A stretch of 6,633 nt of DNA from CANHCC01 sp040381555 (GCA_040381555.1 JBEIHC010000142.1:1-6633), one strand, 5' to 3'. Numbered from the stretch's first letter, positions 1-6,633 are shown. Program-made: numbers and translations. The notes: generated by a model from the letters alone, not told the origin.

Positions 1-249
1 CATAAGTCATTACATGAAGTTAGTCTATTCATTCAAACACAAACCCAAGGCTTGAAAAATGAAGAAACCCAGCTTACTTGTGCGTTTGATTACATATTCG
101 CTAATTGTTTTTGGACTAAATAATATTTCACTTTGGTATAACTCAATCAGAAAATATACAGTATTGTGTTGCCTGTCTTCCTCAAAGAAAGTTGTGTAGT
201 TTATCAAGTTGAAAATTAACCCAGTTTGGGAACTTTCAGGGGTTAGGTG
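1..249. other. Stretch without a supportable gene, downstream of the transglutaminase-like gene
   Basis: This AT-rich stretch follows the stop codon of the minus-strand gene that ends at 250. Two short reading frames overlap here on opposite strands: 25-207 minus (60 codons, TTG start) and 59-199 plus (46 codons, ATG start). Neither has a recognisable motif. The plus-strand frame opens with a basic, then hydrophobic stretch that could mimic a signal sequence, but the frame is too short to trust. A weak inverted repeat, CCCA-GTT-TGGG at 220-230, has only a 4-bp stem and no clear T-run, so it is not called a terminator. Confidence 0.5.
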
Positions 250-2109
250 TTAACTTCCAATCTTTCTAACAGGTACTGGTACAGGTGTCTGTTTTAGAAT
301 ATTTTCTGGTAATGAACCCGGAATTGCCCTCTTATAGGAAGGGTCACAGGCCATAAATATTTTGCCGTTGTACCGAAGCAATGCTCCTCGAGCTTCCTTT
401 TTGGGAGTTTGCACAGCTACAGCCATATGTCCGGGGAAATCAAGACCTATAACCTCACGATTCAATACTTCTCTAACCAGAATGCCAAAAAGAACCGAAC
501 GATCTTCACAATCTGTGTATGGATAAATTACCGCTTCTTCAATAAACATGGCCTTCTCTTTTTGAAATTGAAGTTCATCCGTTTGGTAAGGAAAGGCATT
601 TTGAACAAACCTTAGCAGCCAACCCAGTGCTTCATAAGATCTAAAAGGAGCAAGACGAACTTTCAGTTGAGCTATAAGTGACTCCTGCAATTCTCTACTA
701 ACAACTGCATTAAAATATACAGCCGGACTCATTTGCGGCAAAGCGCCTAAGAACTTAACATACCCGCTATTTAAGCGTATTTCAAAAGTGTCTCTTGTTT
801 TTGATACTGCATCATAATAGTAGATTTTTTTTTCTAACTTCGATTCCCCCCAATTCGGAATTTCGTAAATATTTAAATCTATAGCTTTGTAAGGAATTAA
901 TGTACTCATACCCGGAGTCATAATTTTCCCTGATTTAGTTTCCTTCTCTTTTGGCTGCCATAGGTACCATTCTTCTGATTCAAAATTCTCGGCTTGGAGC
1001 CTTGGTACTTCATATAATTTTTGGCGTGTATTGACCATGAGCGCAACCTCCTCTTCCCGAATAACAGAATGAACCCGAAAGCCTAATTTCTGCATCAGAA
1101 TGGCAGTGGTGATTTTTGCAGCATTCGTATTTTTAGGATAAAGTCTTTCAGTAACTTCTGAAGTATATAGATATATTCCTGCATCATTTAATTGAATGAG
1201 TTGAGCATATGAGCCAATACTGTCAGCTATTTCCTGTAAGTAAGCAGGATTCCATTTTTTCGTAAATGTTAAAATGTCTTCAGGTTTCTGTATCGCTTGC
1301 ACCAAGCTTGGAACCGGCATCCATTTTGAAACATCTAATACTTTAGGGAATAAAGAGACTTCAGGGAAATAATAAGGATTTTTTTCTTGTAACAATAAGG
1401 GCAGATTATCTGAAGTTGACTGAGGACGAAAGGAGGTTAAGGAAGGAACATTTTTATCTAATGATGTAATTACCGGTTTTTTTGTCATCGGTTTTGACGG
1501 GATTTTTCTTTCCGCTTTATCAACCGATGGAGCGGATTCAACTACTACTTTTATCGGATGGTTTTGCAGTGTCGATTCCGTTTTAGTTGATAGGCTATTA
1601 TCCTTATTTATAACGGGAAGTTCAATATTCAATTTTTCTTCTTCCCAATTAAGATTTGATAGTGTCCCAATTGAACTTATGCTATCCCGCTCAATCTCTT
1701 GAGAATTTACATTCGATTTTTTTTCGGCTAAATTGTGCTCTGGTTTTGATTCAATTGGATTGGGTGGGTACTCCTCTGTTTTTTGGGGGGTGGGATTCAT
1801 TGAAAGCCCTTTGGGTACATTCGATTGTGAATTTTCCAAAACCTGATGGGCCGAATCTGCTGAACTTAATTTTTTGACTTCAACGGGAGCAGGAATCTCA
1901 ATGTTTTTAATACCTAGTTGACCGGTTTTTTTGGCTTCTCGAGGACTTGCGACTACCTGCTGCATTTCCCATATTTCTGGTGCGTATTCAATCTGAATCA
2001 CTTCTCGTTGACGCATACTTTCTAGGGATAAATCCACTATCTGTGTGTAGATATCGCTGAATCCACCCAATGCCCAAATCACGAAAAATGCGAAAATACG
2101 AACTCTCAT
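250..2109 (-). CDS. Exported transglutaminase-like (papain-like fold) protein with a low-complexity linker
   Basis: The 619-residue protein starts at an ATG (complement of 2107-2109) and ends in TAA. Its N-terminus, MRVRIFAFFVIWALGGF, reads as a signal peptide, so export to the periplasm or cell surface is likely. Residues about 48-250 form a Ser/Pro/Lys/Glu-rich linker. A globular part follows from about residue 255. The C-terminal part carries the pattern of a transglutaminase-like cysteine-protease fold: Cys534 in YTDCEDRS, His561 in FPGHMAVAV and Asp589 in ACDPSYK, in the right order and spacing for a catalytic triad. An earlier segment (about 290-370) resembles the same fold but has Asn329 where the Cys would be. 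Members of this superfamily include peptidases and amidases as well as cross-linkers, and the substrate cannot be read from sequence. The gene is divergent from the antiporter gene and stands alone in its direction here. No TAnnTTTG box or convincing Shine-Dalgarno site was seen upstream. The fold is a fairly firm call; the role is unknown. Confidence 0.8.
   Translation of the reverse strand: MRVRIFAFFVIWALGGFSDIYTQIVDLSLESMRQREVIQIEYAPEIWEMQQVVASPREAKKTGQLGIKNIEIPAPVEVKKLSSADSAHQVLENSQSNVPKGLSMNPTPQKTEEYPPNPIESKPEHNLAEKKSNVNSQEIERDSISSIGTLSNLNWEEEKLNIELPVINKDNSLSTKTESTLQNHPIKVVVESAPSVDKAERKIPSKPMTKKPVITSLDKNVPSLTSFRPQSTSDNLPLLLQEKNPYYFPEVSLFPKVLDVSKWMPVPSLVQAIQKPEDILTFTKKWNPAYLQEIADSIGSYAQLIQLNDAGIYLYTSEVTERLYPKNTNAAKITTAILMQKLGFRVHSVIREEEVALMVNTRQKLYEVPRLQAENFESEEWYLWQPKEKETKSGKIMTPGMSTLIPYKAIDLNIYEIPNWGESKLEKKIYYYDAVSKTRDTFEIRLNSGYVKFLGALPQMSPAVYFNAVVSRELQESLIAQLKVRLAPFRSYEALGWLLRFVQNAFPYQTDELQFQKEKAMFIEEAVIYPYTDCEDRSVLFGILVREVLNREVIGLDFPGHMAVAVQTPKKEARGALLRYNGKIFMACDPSYKRAIPGSLPENILKQTPVPVPVRKIGS
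1360..1968 (-). other. Low-complexity Ser/Pro/Lys/Glu-rich linker within the transglutaminase-like protein
   Basis: Residues about 48-250 of the minus-strand protein are rich in Ser, Pro, Lys, Glu, Asn and Thr and contain almost no hydrophobic clusters. I expect disorder. Such a segment between a signal peptide and a catalytic region commonly acts as a spacer in the cell envelope. No exact tandem repeat is visible in it. The boundaries are approximate. Confidence 0.6.
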
Positions 2110-2293
2110 GTACCGCTCAATTTACGCATTTAATTTGAGATAGTTTGGTCCTATTTATTGTAATGCAATTTTCATTTTAGGGTCACAATTTCTTCCGTTG
2201 TCCTAACTAAAAAGAAATAGACTTTATTTTTCGATTCTGATATTTTCCTAGACTTTGCTCAGGATACTCGACTTAAGCTCCGTAAATTTGTAC
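2110..2293. promoter_or_regulatory. Divergent intergenic region between the transglutaminase-like gene and the antiporter gene
   Basis: This 184-bp AT-rich region must hold the promoters for both divergent genes unless one is transcribed from further away. On the plus strand the only exact TAnnTTTG match abuts the antiporter start (2283-2290). I found no exact match on the minus strand. No strong palindrome or long direct repeat that would mark an operator is apparent by eye. Confidence 0.5.
2283..2290 (+). promoter_or_regulatory. Putative Bacteroidota -7 box (TAAATTTG) at the antiporter start
   Basis: TAAATTTG matches the Bacteroidota primary sigma factor -7 consensus TAnnTTTG exactly. It ends three bases before the ATG at 2294, so transcription from it would begin at or very near the start codon and give a leaderless or nearly leaderless mRNA. 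The expected -33 TTTG element is not well placed: the nearest TTTG, at 2254-2257, leaves a 25-bp spacer rather than about 19-21. An identical 8-mer occurs by chance inside a coding region at 5539-5546, so the match alone is weak evidence. Confidence 0.4.
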
Positions 2294-4291
2294 ATGCTAT
2301 TATCCGTTGATTTATCTGTATTTCAGGACTTCCTAGTTATTTTTGGGTTGGCTATTGGAGTACAATTAATCTGTCATCAATTCAAACTACCTGCTATTAT
2401 TGGTTTTTTGGTGACAGGCGCAATCGCTGGTCCACATTTGACTGGTCTAGTATCTGACACCCAACAGGTAGAAATAATGGCAGAGATTGGAGTTATTCTC
2501 CTATTGTTCACCTTGGGAATGGAGTTCTCCTTTCGAAATCTGGTAAAAATTAAAAAATCGGTTTTGCTTGGGGGAGGCGTTCAGGTAGGTCTCACCATCG
2601 TTCTGGTTTGGGCTGTTTGCAGTTTTTCGGGTTTTAACCACAGTACTTCTGTATTTATAGGTTTTTTATTAGCGCTGAGTAGCACTGCCATCGTGATCAA
2701 ATTGTTGCAGCAAAAAGGACAAATTGATTCATTGCCTGGCAGAACTGTTCTAGGAATTTTGATTTTTCAGGATATTGTCATTGTACCCATGATGCTAATT
2801 ACTCCTTTACTCACAGGCAAAAGCGGTAATCTTGGATTGGAGTTGGTGATGATGCTGCTAAAGTTCATTTTTATTGGTGGTTTAGTTTATCTTTTCTCTC
2901 GGTTTATCGTACCCCGACTCTTGATGAGTATAGCTCGAACCAGAACCCAGGAAATATTTTTAATGACTGTCATAACCTTATGTTTTGCTATAGCCTGGTT
3001 TACTTCTTCAGTAGGATTGTCATTGTCTTTAGGCGCATTCCTCGCAGGATTAATTCTTTCAGAATCAGAATACAGTCATCAGGCCTTGGGCTCTGTTTTG
3101 CCTTTTCGAGATATATTCACCTCTGTGTTTTTTATTTCCGTCGGGATGCTACTGGATGTACAGTATATCTATCACAATTTTCTGCTAGTTACGGGGGCCT
3201 TAGGTTTGGTGGTGTTGCTCAAATTATTCACTGGTTTTGGAGCCGCATCCGCTCTGCAAATGACAGCTCGAAATCGCATTGTCGTTGCATTGAGCCTTTT
3301 TCAAGTGGGGGAGTTTAGTTTTATCTTGGCTGGAATAGGCCTTCAGGAGCAGTTATTAAATCAGGATTTATATCAGTTGTTTTTAGCAGTTTCAGTTTGT
3401 AGTATGATGTTTACTCCTATGGCAATTAGTTCTGCAGGGAAGTGGGCAGATGGATTACTCAGGAATCCAATTGGAAAAAAGCTGTCTGGAACAAAGAAAG
3501 TTGAGTCTGTGTCCTCAGAAACTCGAGCTTGGCTCAATGATCATTTGATAATTGTGGGATTTGGCTTGAATGGGAGAAACCTAGCACATGCCGCCAAGGC
3601 TTCTGGAATTCGATATGTAATCATCGAAACAAATCCGGATACGGTACAACGCGAAAAGAAAAAACGAGAGCCTATATTTTTTGGGGATGCTTCTCAGGAA
3701 GAAATTCTGACGCATGCAGTAATCAAGAAAGCTAGAATATTGGTGATTGCAATTTCAGATCCGGCAAGTTCCAGAAAAATTGTTCGGGTAGCTCGGTTAA
3801 TGAATCCAGATATTCATGTGGTGGTGCGAACTCGGTATGTTTCTGAAATTCTCCCTCTACGGGAATTAGGCGCTAACGATGTTATTCCGGAGGAGTTCGA
3901 AACTTCGGTTGAAATATTTTCCCGGGTACTCCAAGAATACATGGTTCCGATCAATGATATTGATTCTCTTATTCATAATTTAAGAGCAGATAATTATGCT
4001 TTGATGAGCGGAGAGGATTATCTGAAAAAGGCAACTACTCGGCTTACTCATACCTTGCCCCAGTTGGATGTTAGAACTTATCGAATCCAGGAAAACTCCC
4101 TCTTGTGTGGCGTTTCTCTGGCAAGAGCGAATTTAAGGCAAGAGTTCAACATTAATATCATTGCGATTGGAAGGGGAGATACCAACCTTTTTAATCCTAA
4201 TCCGGATGAGTGGATGGCGTCTGGGGATATCCTATTTATTCTTGGAAAAGATTCAGATATTCAAGCTTTTACAAAATATGCGGAAAACTAA
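2294..4291 (+). CDS. CPA2-family (KefB/KefC-like) monovalent cation:proton antiporter with RCK-N and RCK-C domains
   Basis: The 665-residue inner-membrane protein probably exchanges K+ or Na+ for H+. The first 400 or so residues are a polytopic antiporter domain of about 12-13 helices, with hallmarks in order: KLPAIIGFLVTGAIAGP (31-47), LSSTAIVIKLL, the ion-site motif IFQD (Gln159-Asp160), LGAFLAGLILSESEYSHQAL and FFISVGMLLD. A cytoplasmic RCK-N (TrkA-N) domain follows from about residue 417, with the Rossmann motif GFGLNG (422-427), Glu445 at the end of the second strand and GDAS at 464-467, consistent with dinucleotide binding. An RCK-C (TrkA-C) domain lies at about 591-665. E. coli KefB and KefC are shorter and lack RCK-C. 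The acidic loop HALESDIEP of glutathione-gated KefC is here HQALGSVLP (262-270), without its acidic residues, so glutathione gating is doubtful. The frame opens at a TTG (2255), but the ATG at 2294 gives the normal short N-terminus. The gene overlaps its downstream neighbour by 14 bp. Ion choice is unresolved. Confidence 0.92.
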   Translation: MLLSVDLSVFQDFLVIFGLAIGVQLICHQFKLPAIIGFLVTGAIAGPHLTGLVSDTQQVEIMAEIGVILLLFTLGMEFSFRNLVKIKKSVLLGGGVQVGLTIVLVWAVCSFSGFNHSTSVFIGFLLALSSTAIVIKLLQQKGQIDSLPGRTVLGILIFQDIVIVPMMLITPLLTGKSGNLGLELVMMLLKFIFIGGLVYLFSRFIVPRLLMSIARTRTQEIFLMTVITLCFAIAWFTSSVGLSLSLGAFLAGLILSESEYSHQALGSVLPFRDIFTSVFFISVGMLLDVQYIYHNFLLVTGALGLVVLLKLFTGFGAASALQMTARNRIVVALSLFQVGEFSFILAGIGLQEQLLNQDLYQLFLAVSVCSMMFTPMAISSAGKWADGLLRNPIGKKLSGTKKVESVSSETRAWLNDHLIIVGFGLNGRNLAHAAKASGIRYVIIETNPDTVQREKKKREPIFFGDASQEEILTHAVIKKARILVIAISDPASSRKIVRVARLMNPDIHVVVRTRYVSEILPLRELGANDVIPEEFETSVEIFSRVLQEYMVPINDIDSLIHNLRADNYALMSGEDYLKKATTRLTHTLPQLDVRTYRIQENSLLCGVSLARANLRQEFNINIIAIGRGDTNLFNPNPDEWMASGDILFILGKDSDIQAFTKYAEN

Positions 4292-6275
4292 GAATACAAT
4301 TGCCCCAGTTTCTATTTGGGAAAAATATACCTGGCTGTCCTGGGTAGCAATTATGCTGCCTCTCCTGTTGATTTATGGGCAAACGCTTTCCTTTGAATTT
4401 ACCAATTGGGATGATGATGAATATGTTACTCAAAATAAACTGATTCAATCTCTTTCTGTTGATTCTGTTAAATTAATTTTCTCAGAGTTCTATTACCTCA
4501 TGTATATTCCTTTAACCTTATTCACTTATGCATTGGAGTATTATTGGGTAGGGGAAAATCCCGCACTTTTTCATGCCTCCAATGTTGCTTTACATATTGC
4601 GAATACAGTTGGGGTCTTTATATTAATCAGACATTTTGTATCGGATACCCGCATTTCAGTTCTTGCTGCCTTGATTTTTAGTTTGCATCCTTTACGCGTA
4701 GAGAGCGTTGCCTGGATTTCAGAGCGAAAGGATGTCCTATTTGTCTTTTTTCTTCTGATAGCTTTGATTCAATGGGTTCATTGGAAAAAAGAAAATAAAT
4801 ATAGTTATTATATAGGCAGCGTGTTTTTCTTGATTCTTTCGGCTTTATCTAAAGCTACTGCTGTGCTTTTTGTTCCCTTTATTTTTATACTGGATGCTTG
4901 GTTTTTTGCAAAAGGCTGGAAAATTGCGGTGAAGGAAAAAATTCCCTTTGTCCTGTTAGCTCTTTTAACCGGCTTTGTGCAAATGAAAGGGATTCAGGGT
5001 GCCGTAGAAAATCAGTCAGATGCAAGCGGATATGGATTGTTCGAGAATTTTTTAATCCTCACATATAGTTTTGTTTTCTATTGGATAAAGTTGATTGTTC
5101 CCTGGGGGCTAAGTGCTTATTATCCTTTACCAGATAAAGTGCAGCAGGGTTTACATTGGGGATACTACCTCTCTCCCGTATTTGTTGTCGGAGTTTTATA
5201 TGCCCTTTGGAAAAGCTGGAACAGTCAGTTTCGTTGGGTTTTCTTTGGTATCCTATGGTATTGTGCAGGCGTATTTCTTTTTTTGAAACTCAGGCCAGGA
5301 GGTTTTTTTATTGCGGGCGATCGATATACTTATGCAGCATCCATAGGCATTTCATTGGCGCTGGCAATTGGCATAGAAAAATTAGAAACACAACTCAAAC
5401 AAAAAATTTTGATGTTTTTTGTGGGTGTGTTGGGGGTATATACACTTATGTCTTGGCAACAAACCAAGATATGGAAAGATAGTACGGCCTTGTTTCAATC
5501 GGTCTTAAAGCATTCTCCTGATTTTTATATGGCCTATGTAAATTTGGGTACAGCCTATGAACAAAAAAAGAATTACACCGAAGCCCTGAATGCTTACCGG
5601 GAGGCTATTCGCCTAAAACCTGCTTATGATCAACCTTGGTATAATATTGGCAATGTGATGCTGGCTTTGGATAAACCGCAAGAGGCCATAGAACCCTTTA
5701 AAAATGCTGTATTAGTGAATCCGCAATTCACCAAAGCTTGGAATAATCTGGGGAGTGCTTGGTTTAAAATGAATCGATTTGATTCCGCAATTTATTGCTA
5801 TCAAAATGCCTTGAAGTTGGAGCCCGGATATCGTTCTGCTCAATCCAACATTGGACAGGCTTTGTTGATGTCAGGAAATCCTCTAGAGGCCTATCAATGG
5901 ATGAAAAGAGCCGCAGATGCAGAACCTATGGATTTTGTGCTGAGACTTCAAATGGGGGAGGCCGCCGAAAAATCAGGGCAGGATTCTCTCGCCAAAAGTC
6001 TGTATCAAGCAGTAATTCAAAATGCACCCCAACTTCCGGAGGCTTATTTGGCTATGGCAGGCTTGTATCTCAAATCAGGGAATGTAGAAGAAACGCTTCG
6101 CTGGTGTGATATTACCTTACAGAAATTTCCCACCTATGGCCCCGCTTGGTTCAATAAGGGCGTAGTTTATTATCAACAGGGAAAAATATCCGAAGCCAAG
6201 GCCCTGTTTGAGGAATCGGCAAAACTTGGGCATCCTCAAGCTATTGCAGTATTGCAGCAGGGATTGGTCAAATAA
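4278..6275 (+). CDS. TMTC-like polytopic membrane protein (GT-C-type glycosyltransferase-like) with C-terminal TPR repeats
   Basis: The 665-residue protein has roughly ten or more hydrophobic helices in residues 15-395, then a soluble TPR domain. After the first helix comes TNWDDDEY, with Asp45-Asp46 placed like the acidic first-loop motif of GT-C glycosyltransferases. LHPLRVESVAWISERKDVL (136-154) and AGDRYTY (about 346-352) are signatures of a widespread bacterial family related to animal TMTC proteins, which are O-mannosyltransferases. Transfer of a sugar from a lipid-linked donor is therefore plausible, but no activity can be assigned to this protein. Seven consecutive 34-residue TPR units span 414-651 and probably bind a protein partner. 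By analogy with TMTC proteins the TPRs would face the periplasm; this is inference. The ATG at 4278 lies inside the last codons of the antiporter gene, pointing to co-transcription and perhaps coupled translation. No Shine-Dalgarno is present. The frame could open at a TTG (4161), but that would add 39 residues overlapping the antiporter. Such proteins are often mislabelled PilF from the TPRs alone. Confidence 0.85.
   Translation: MRKTKNTIAPVSIWEKYTWLSWVAIMLPLLLIYGQTLSFEFTNWDDDEYVTQNKLIQSLSVDSVKLIFSEFYYLMYIPLTLFTYALEYYWVGENPALFHASNVALHIANTVGVFILIRHFVSDTRISVLAALIFSLHPLRVESVAWISERKDVLFVFFLLIALIQWVHWKKENKYSYYIGSVFFLILSALSKATAVLFVPFIFILDAWFFAKGWKIAVKEKIPFVLLALLTGFVQMKGIQGAVENQSDASGYGLFENFLILTYSFVFYWIKLIVPWGLSAYYPLPDKVQQGLHWGYYLSPVFVVGVLYALWKSWNSQFRWVFFGILWYCAGVFLFLKLRPGGFFIAGDRYTYAASIGISLALAIGIEKLETQLKQKILMFFVGVLGVYTLMSWQQTKIWKDSTALFQSVLKHSPDFYMAYVNLGTAYEQKKNYTEALNAYREAIRLKPAYDQPWYNIGNVMLALDKPQEAIEPFKNAVLVNPQFTKAWNNLGSAWFKMNRFDSAIYCYQNALKLEPGYRSAQSNIGQALLMSGNPLEAYQWMKRAADAEPMDFVLRLQMGEAAEKSGQDSLAKSLYQAVIQNAPQLPEAYLAMAGLYLKSGNVEETLRWCDITLQKFPTYGPAWFNKGVVYYQQGKISEAKALFEESAKLGHPQAIAVLQQGLVK
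5517..6230 (+). repeat. Seven consecutive TPR units, each exactly 34 residues
   Basis: Residues 414-651 divide without gaps into seven 34-residue units, six starting with Pro and the first starting at P414. Each keeps the TPR pattern: an aromatic or small residue near 7-8, Gly or Ala near 11, a hydrophobic pair, and Ala near 20-27. The most canonical are units 1-3, for example AYVNLGTAYEQ and AWNNLGSAWFK. Units 4-6 are more diverged. A 14-residue tail, HPQAIAVLQQGLVK, closes the protein as the start of a capping helix. The repeats are protein-level only; the DNA units are not near-identical. Confidence 0.9.
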
Positions 6276-6311
6276 TGCCTAACAGCAAGCGAGTGAAACT
6301 TTATTTTCCTG

Positions 6312-6319
6312 TATATTTG
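6312..6319 (+). promoter_or_regulatory. Putative Bacteroidota -7 box (TATATTTG) before the second TMTC-like gene
   Basis: TATATTTG is an exact TAnnTTTG match in the 48-bp gap between the two TMTC-like genes and ends four bases before the GTG start at 6324. It would give the second gene its own, nearly leaderless transcript. No good TTTG lies about 20 bp upstream, so the -33 element is weak or absent. The larger context GTATATTTGTTC resembles GTAAATTTGTAC at the antiporter start. Confidence 0.4.
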
Positions 6320-6323
6320 TTCT

Positions 6324-6633
6324 GTGCAAAAGTCGAAATCTAAATCAACCAAAACAGCTTCGATAAATCTGGAATCCTTGGTTCCGGTTCTGGTTATTTT
6401 CTTAGCCGCTTGGTTGGTCTATTTACCTACTTTTCAATTCGGATTCACCAATTGGGATGACCCTACTTATGTTAAGGATAATCCCCTTATTCGAGATCTT
6501 ACCTGGAAGGGATTTAAAAATTTATTTACGGTTTTTCTCAGTGGGAATTACCATCCATTGGTCTTAGTCAGTTATTGGATGGAAATTAAATGGGGTGGGG
6601 GAGAACCCGGATTGTTTCATCAGGTTAATACAG
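6324..6633 (+). CDS. Second TMTC-like membrane protein, N-terminal fragment cut by the window end
   Basis: The frame starts at GTG 6324, with an in-frame TGA upstream at 6294 and no ATG before codon 86, and stays open to the window end (103 codons seen). After a basic, Ser/Thr-rich N-terminus (VQKSKSKSTKTAS) comes a hydrophobic helix (about 20-38), then FGFTNWDDPTYVKDNPLIR. Asp45-Asp46 of NWDD fall at exactly the same residue numbers as in the preceding gene product. The two align without gaps from about residue 34 onward, with roughly 30 identities in about 73 positions by eye. Here the loop reads GNYHPL (His77), the form usual in this family, whereas the upstream paralogue has LMYIPL. The remaining helices and any TPR domain lie outside the window. 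It is a probable GT-C-type glycosyltransferase-like protein; substrate unknown. Confidence 0.82.
   Translation, partial: MQKSKSKSTKTASINLESLVPVLVIFLAAWLVYLPTFQFGFTNWDDPTYVKDNPLIRDLTWKGFKNLFTVFLSGNYHPLVLVSYWMEIKWGGGEPGLFHQVNT

Noticed and set aside
59..199. Plus-strand frame of 46 codons starting ATG, with a basic then hydrophobic N-terminus (MKKPSLLVRLITYSLIVFG)
   Set aside because: It could pass for a small membrane or exported peptide, but it is short, has no promoter box and no known family, and lies antisense to another short frame. Conservation would be needed to keep it.
25..207. Minus-strand frame of 60 codons with a TTG start
   Set aside because: It has no ATG, Shine-Dalgarno or recognisable domain, and it is overlapped by an equally short frame on the other strand. 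Chance is likely in AT-rich DNA.
220..230. Inverted repeat CCCA-GTT-TGGG after the transglutaminase-like gene
   Set aside because: A 4-bp stem with a 3-base loop and no T-run is too weak for a terminator.
409..615. Open frame on the plus strand inside the transglutaminase-like gene
   Set aside because: It is antisense to the catalytic-triad region of a well-supported gene and its translation has no domain-like pattern.
1656..1877. Open frame on the plus strand inside the linker region of the transglutaminase-like gene
   Set aside because: It is antisense to a low-complexity coding stretch, which often leaves long open frames by composition.
2255..2293. Upstream TTG start for the antiporter, adding 13 residues
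   Set aside because: The ATG at 2294 gives a normal CPA2 N-terminus, and the TTG lies upstream of the putative -7 box.
2980..3318. Alternative-frame open reading frame inside the antiporter gene
   Set aside because: It overlaps conserved antiporter helices in the true frame; its own translation is rich in Arg, Cys and Phe without a recognisable fold.
4161..4277. Upstream TTG start for the first TMTC-like protein, adding 39 residues
   Set aside because: It would overlap the antiporter's RCK-C coding region by 131 bp. With the ATG at 4278, the NWDD motif falls at residue 45, exactly as in the downstream paralogue.
5539..5546. A TAAATTTG match
   Set aside because: It encodes part of a TPR helix (VNLG) well inside a gene. 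It is most likely chance and serves as a caution for the other two boxes.
5156..6109. Two alternative-frame open reading frames (5156-5482 and 5795-6109) inside the TMTC-like gene
   Set aside because: Both lie within the membrane and TPR coding regions of a clearly supported protein.
4278..6275. Annotation as pilus assembly protein PilF
   Set aside because: Only the TPR part would support it. PilF is a small lipoprotein with no large polytopic membrane domain.

Overview
The window looks like chromosomal DNA from a member of the Bacteroidota. It is AT-leaning (roughly 40% G+C by eye). The genes lack clear Shine-Dalgarno sequences, and two of them carry an exact TAnnTTTG box, the Bacteroidota -7 promoter element, just before the start codon. 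The large transglutaminase-like protein also resembles proteins I associate with that phylum. No rRNA, tRNA, CRISPR array, insertion sequence or phage gene is visible.

Layout: positions 1-249 hold no gene I can defend. Positions 250-2109 (minus strand) encode a 619-residue exported protein with a long low-complexity linker and a C-terminal transglutaminase-like domain with an apparent Cys/His/Asp triad. A second, earlier module looks like a degenerate copy of the same fold. A 184-bp divergent intergenic region (2110-2293) separates it from a plus-strand run of three genes.

The run begins with a CPA2-family (KefB/KefC-like) cation:proton antiporter with RCK-N and RCK-C regulatory domains (2294-4291). 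Its stop codon lies inside the start of the next gene, a polytopic membrane protein of the TMTC/GT-C type with seven exact 34-residue TPR repeats at its C-terminus (4278-6275). After a 48-bp gap, a paralogue of that protein begins at 6324 (GTG) and runs off the window.

The antiporter and the first TMTC-like gene are probably co-transcribed because they overlap by 14 bp. The second TMTC-like gene may have its own promoter. Nothing in the sequence links antiporter and glycosyltransferase-like protein biochemically, so the coupling may be incidental. I see no clearly new multi-gene system. The best leads are the double transglutaminase-like architecture, the tandem TMTC-like pair with a difference in a conserved loop, and the promoter boxes that abut start codons.
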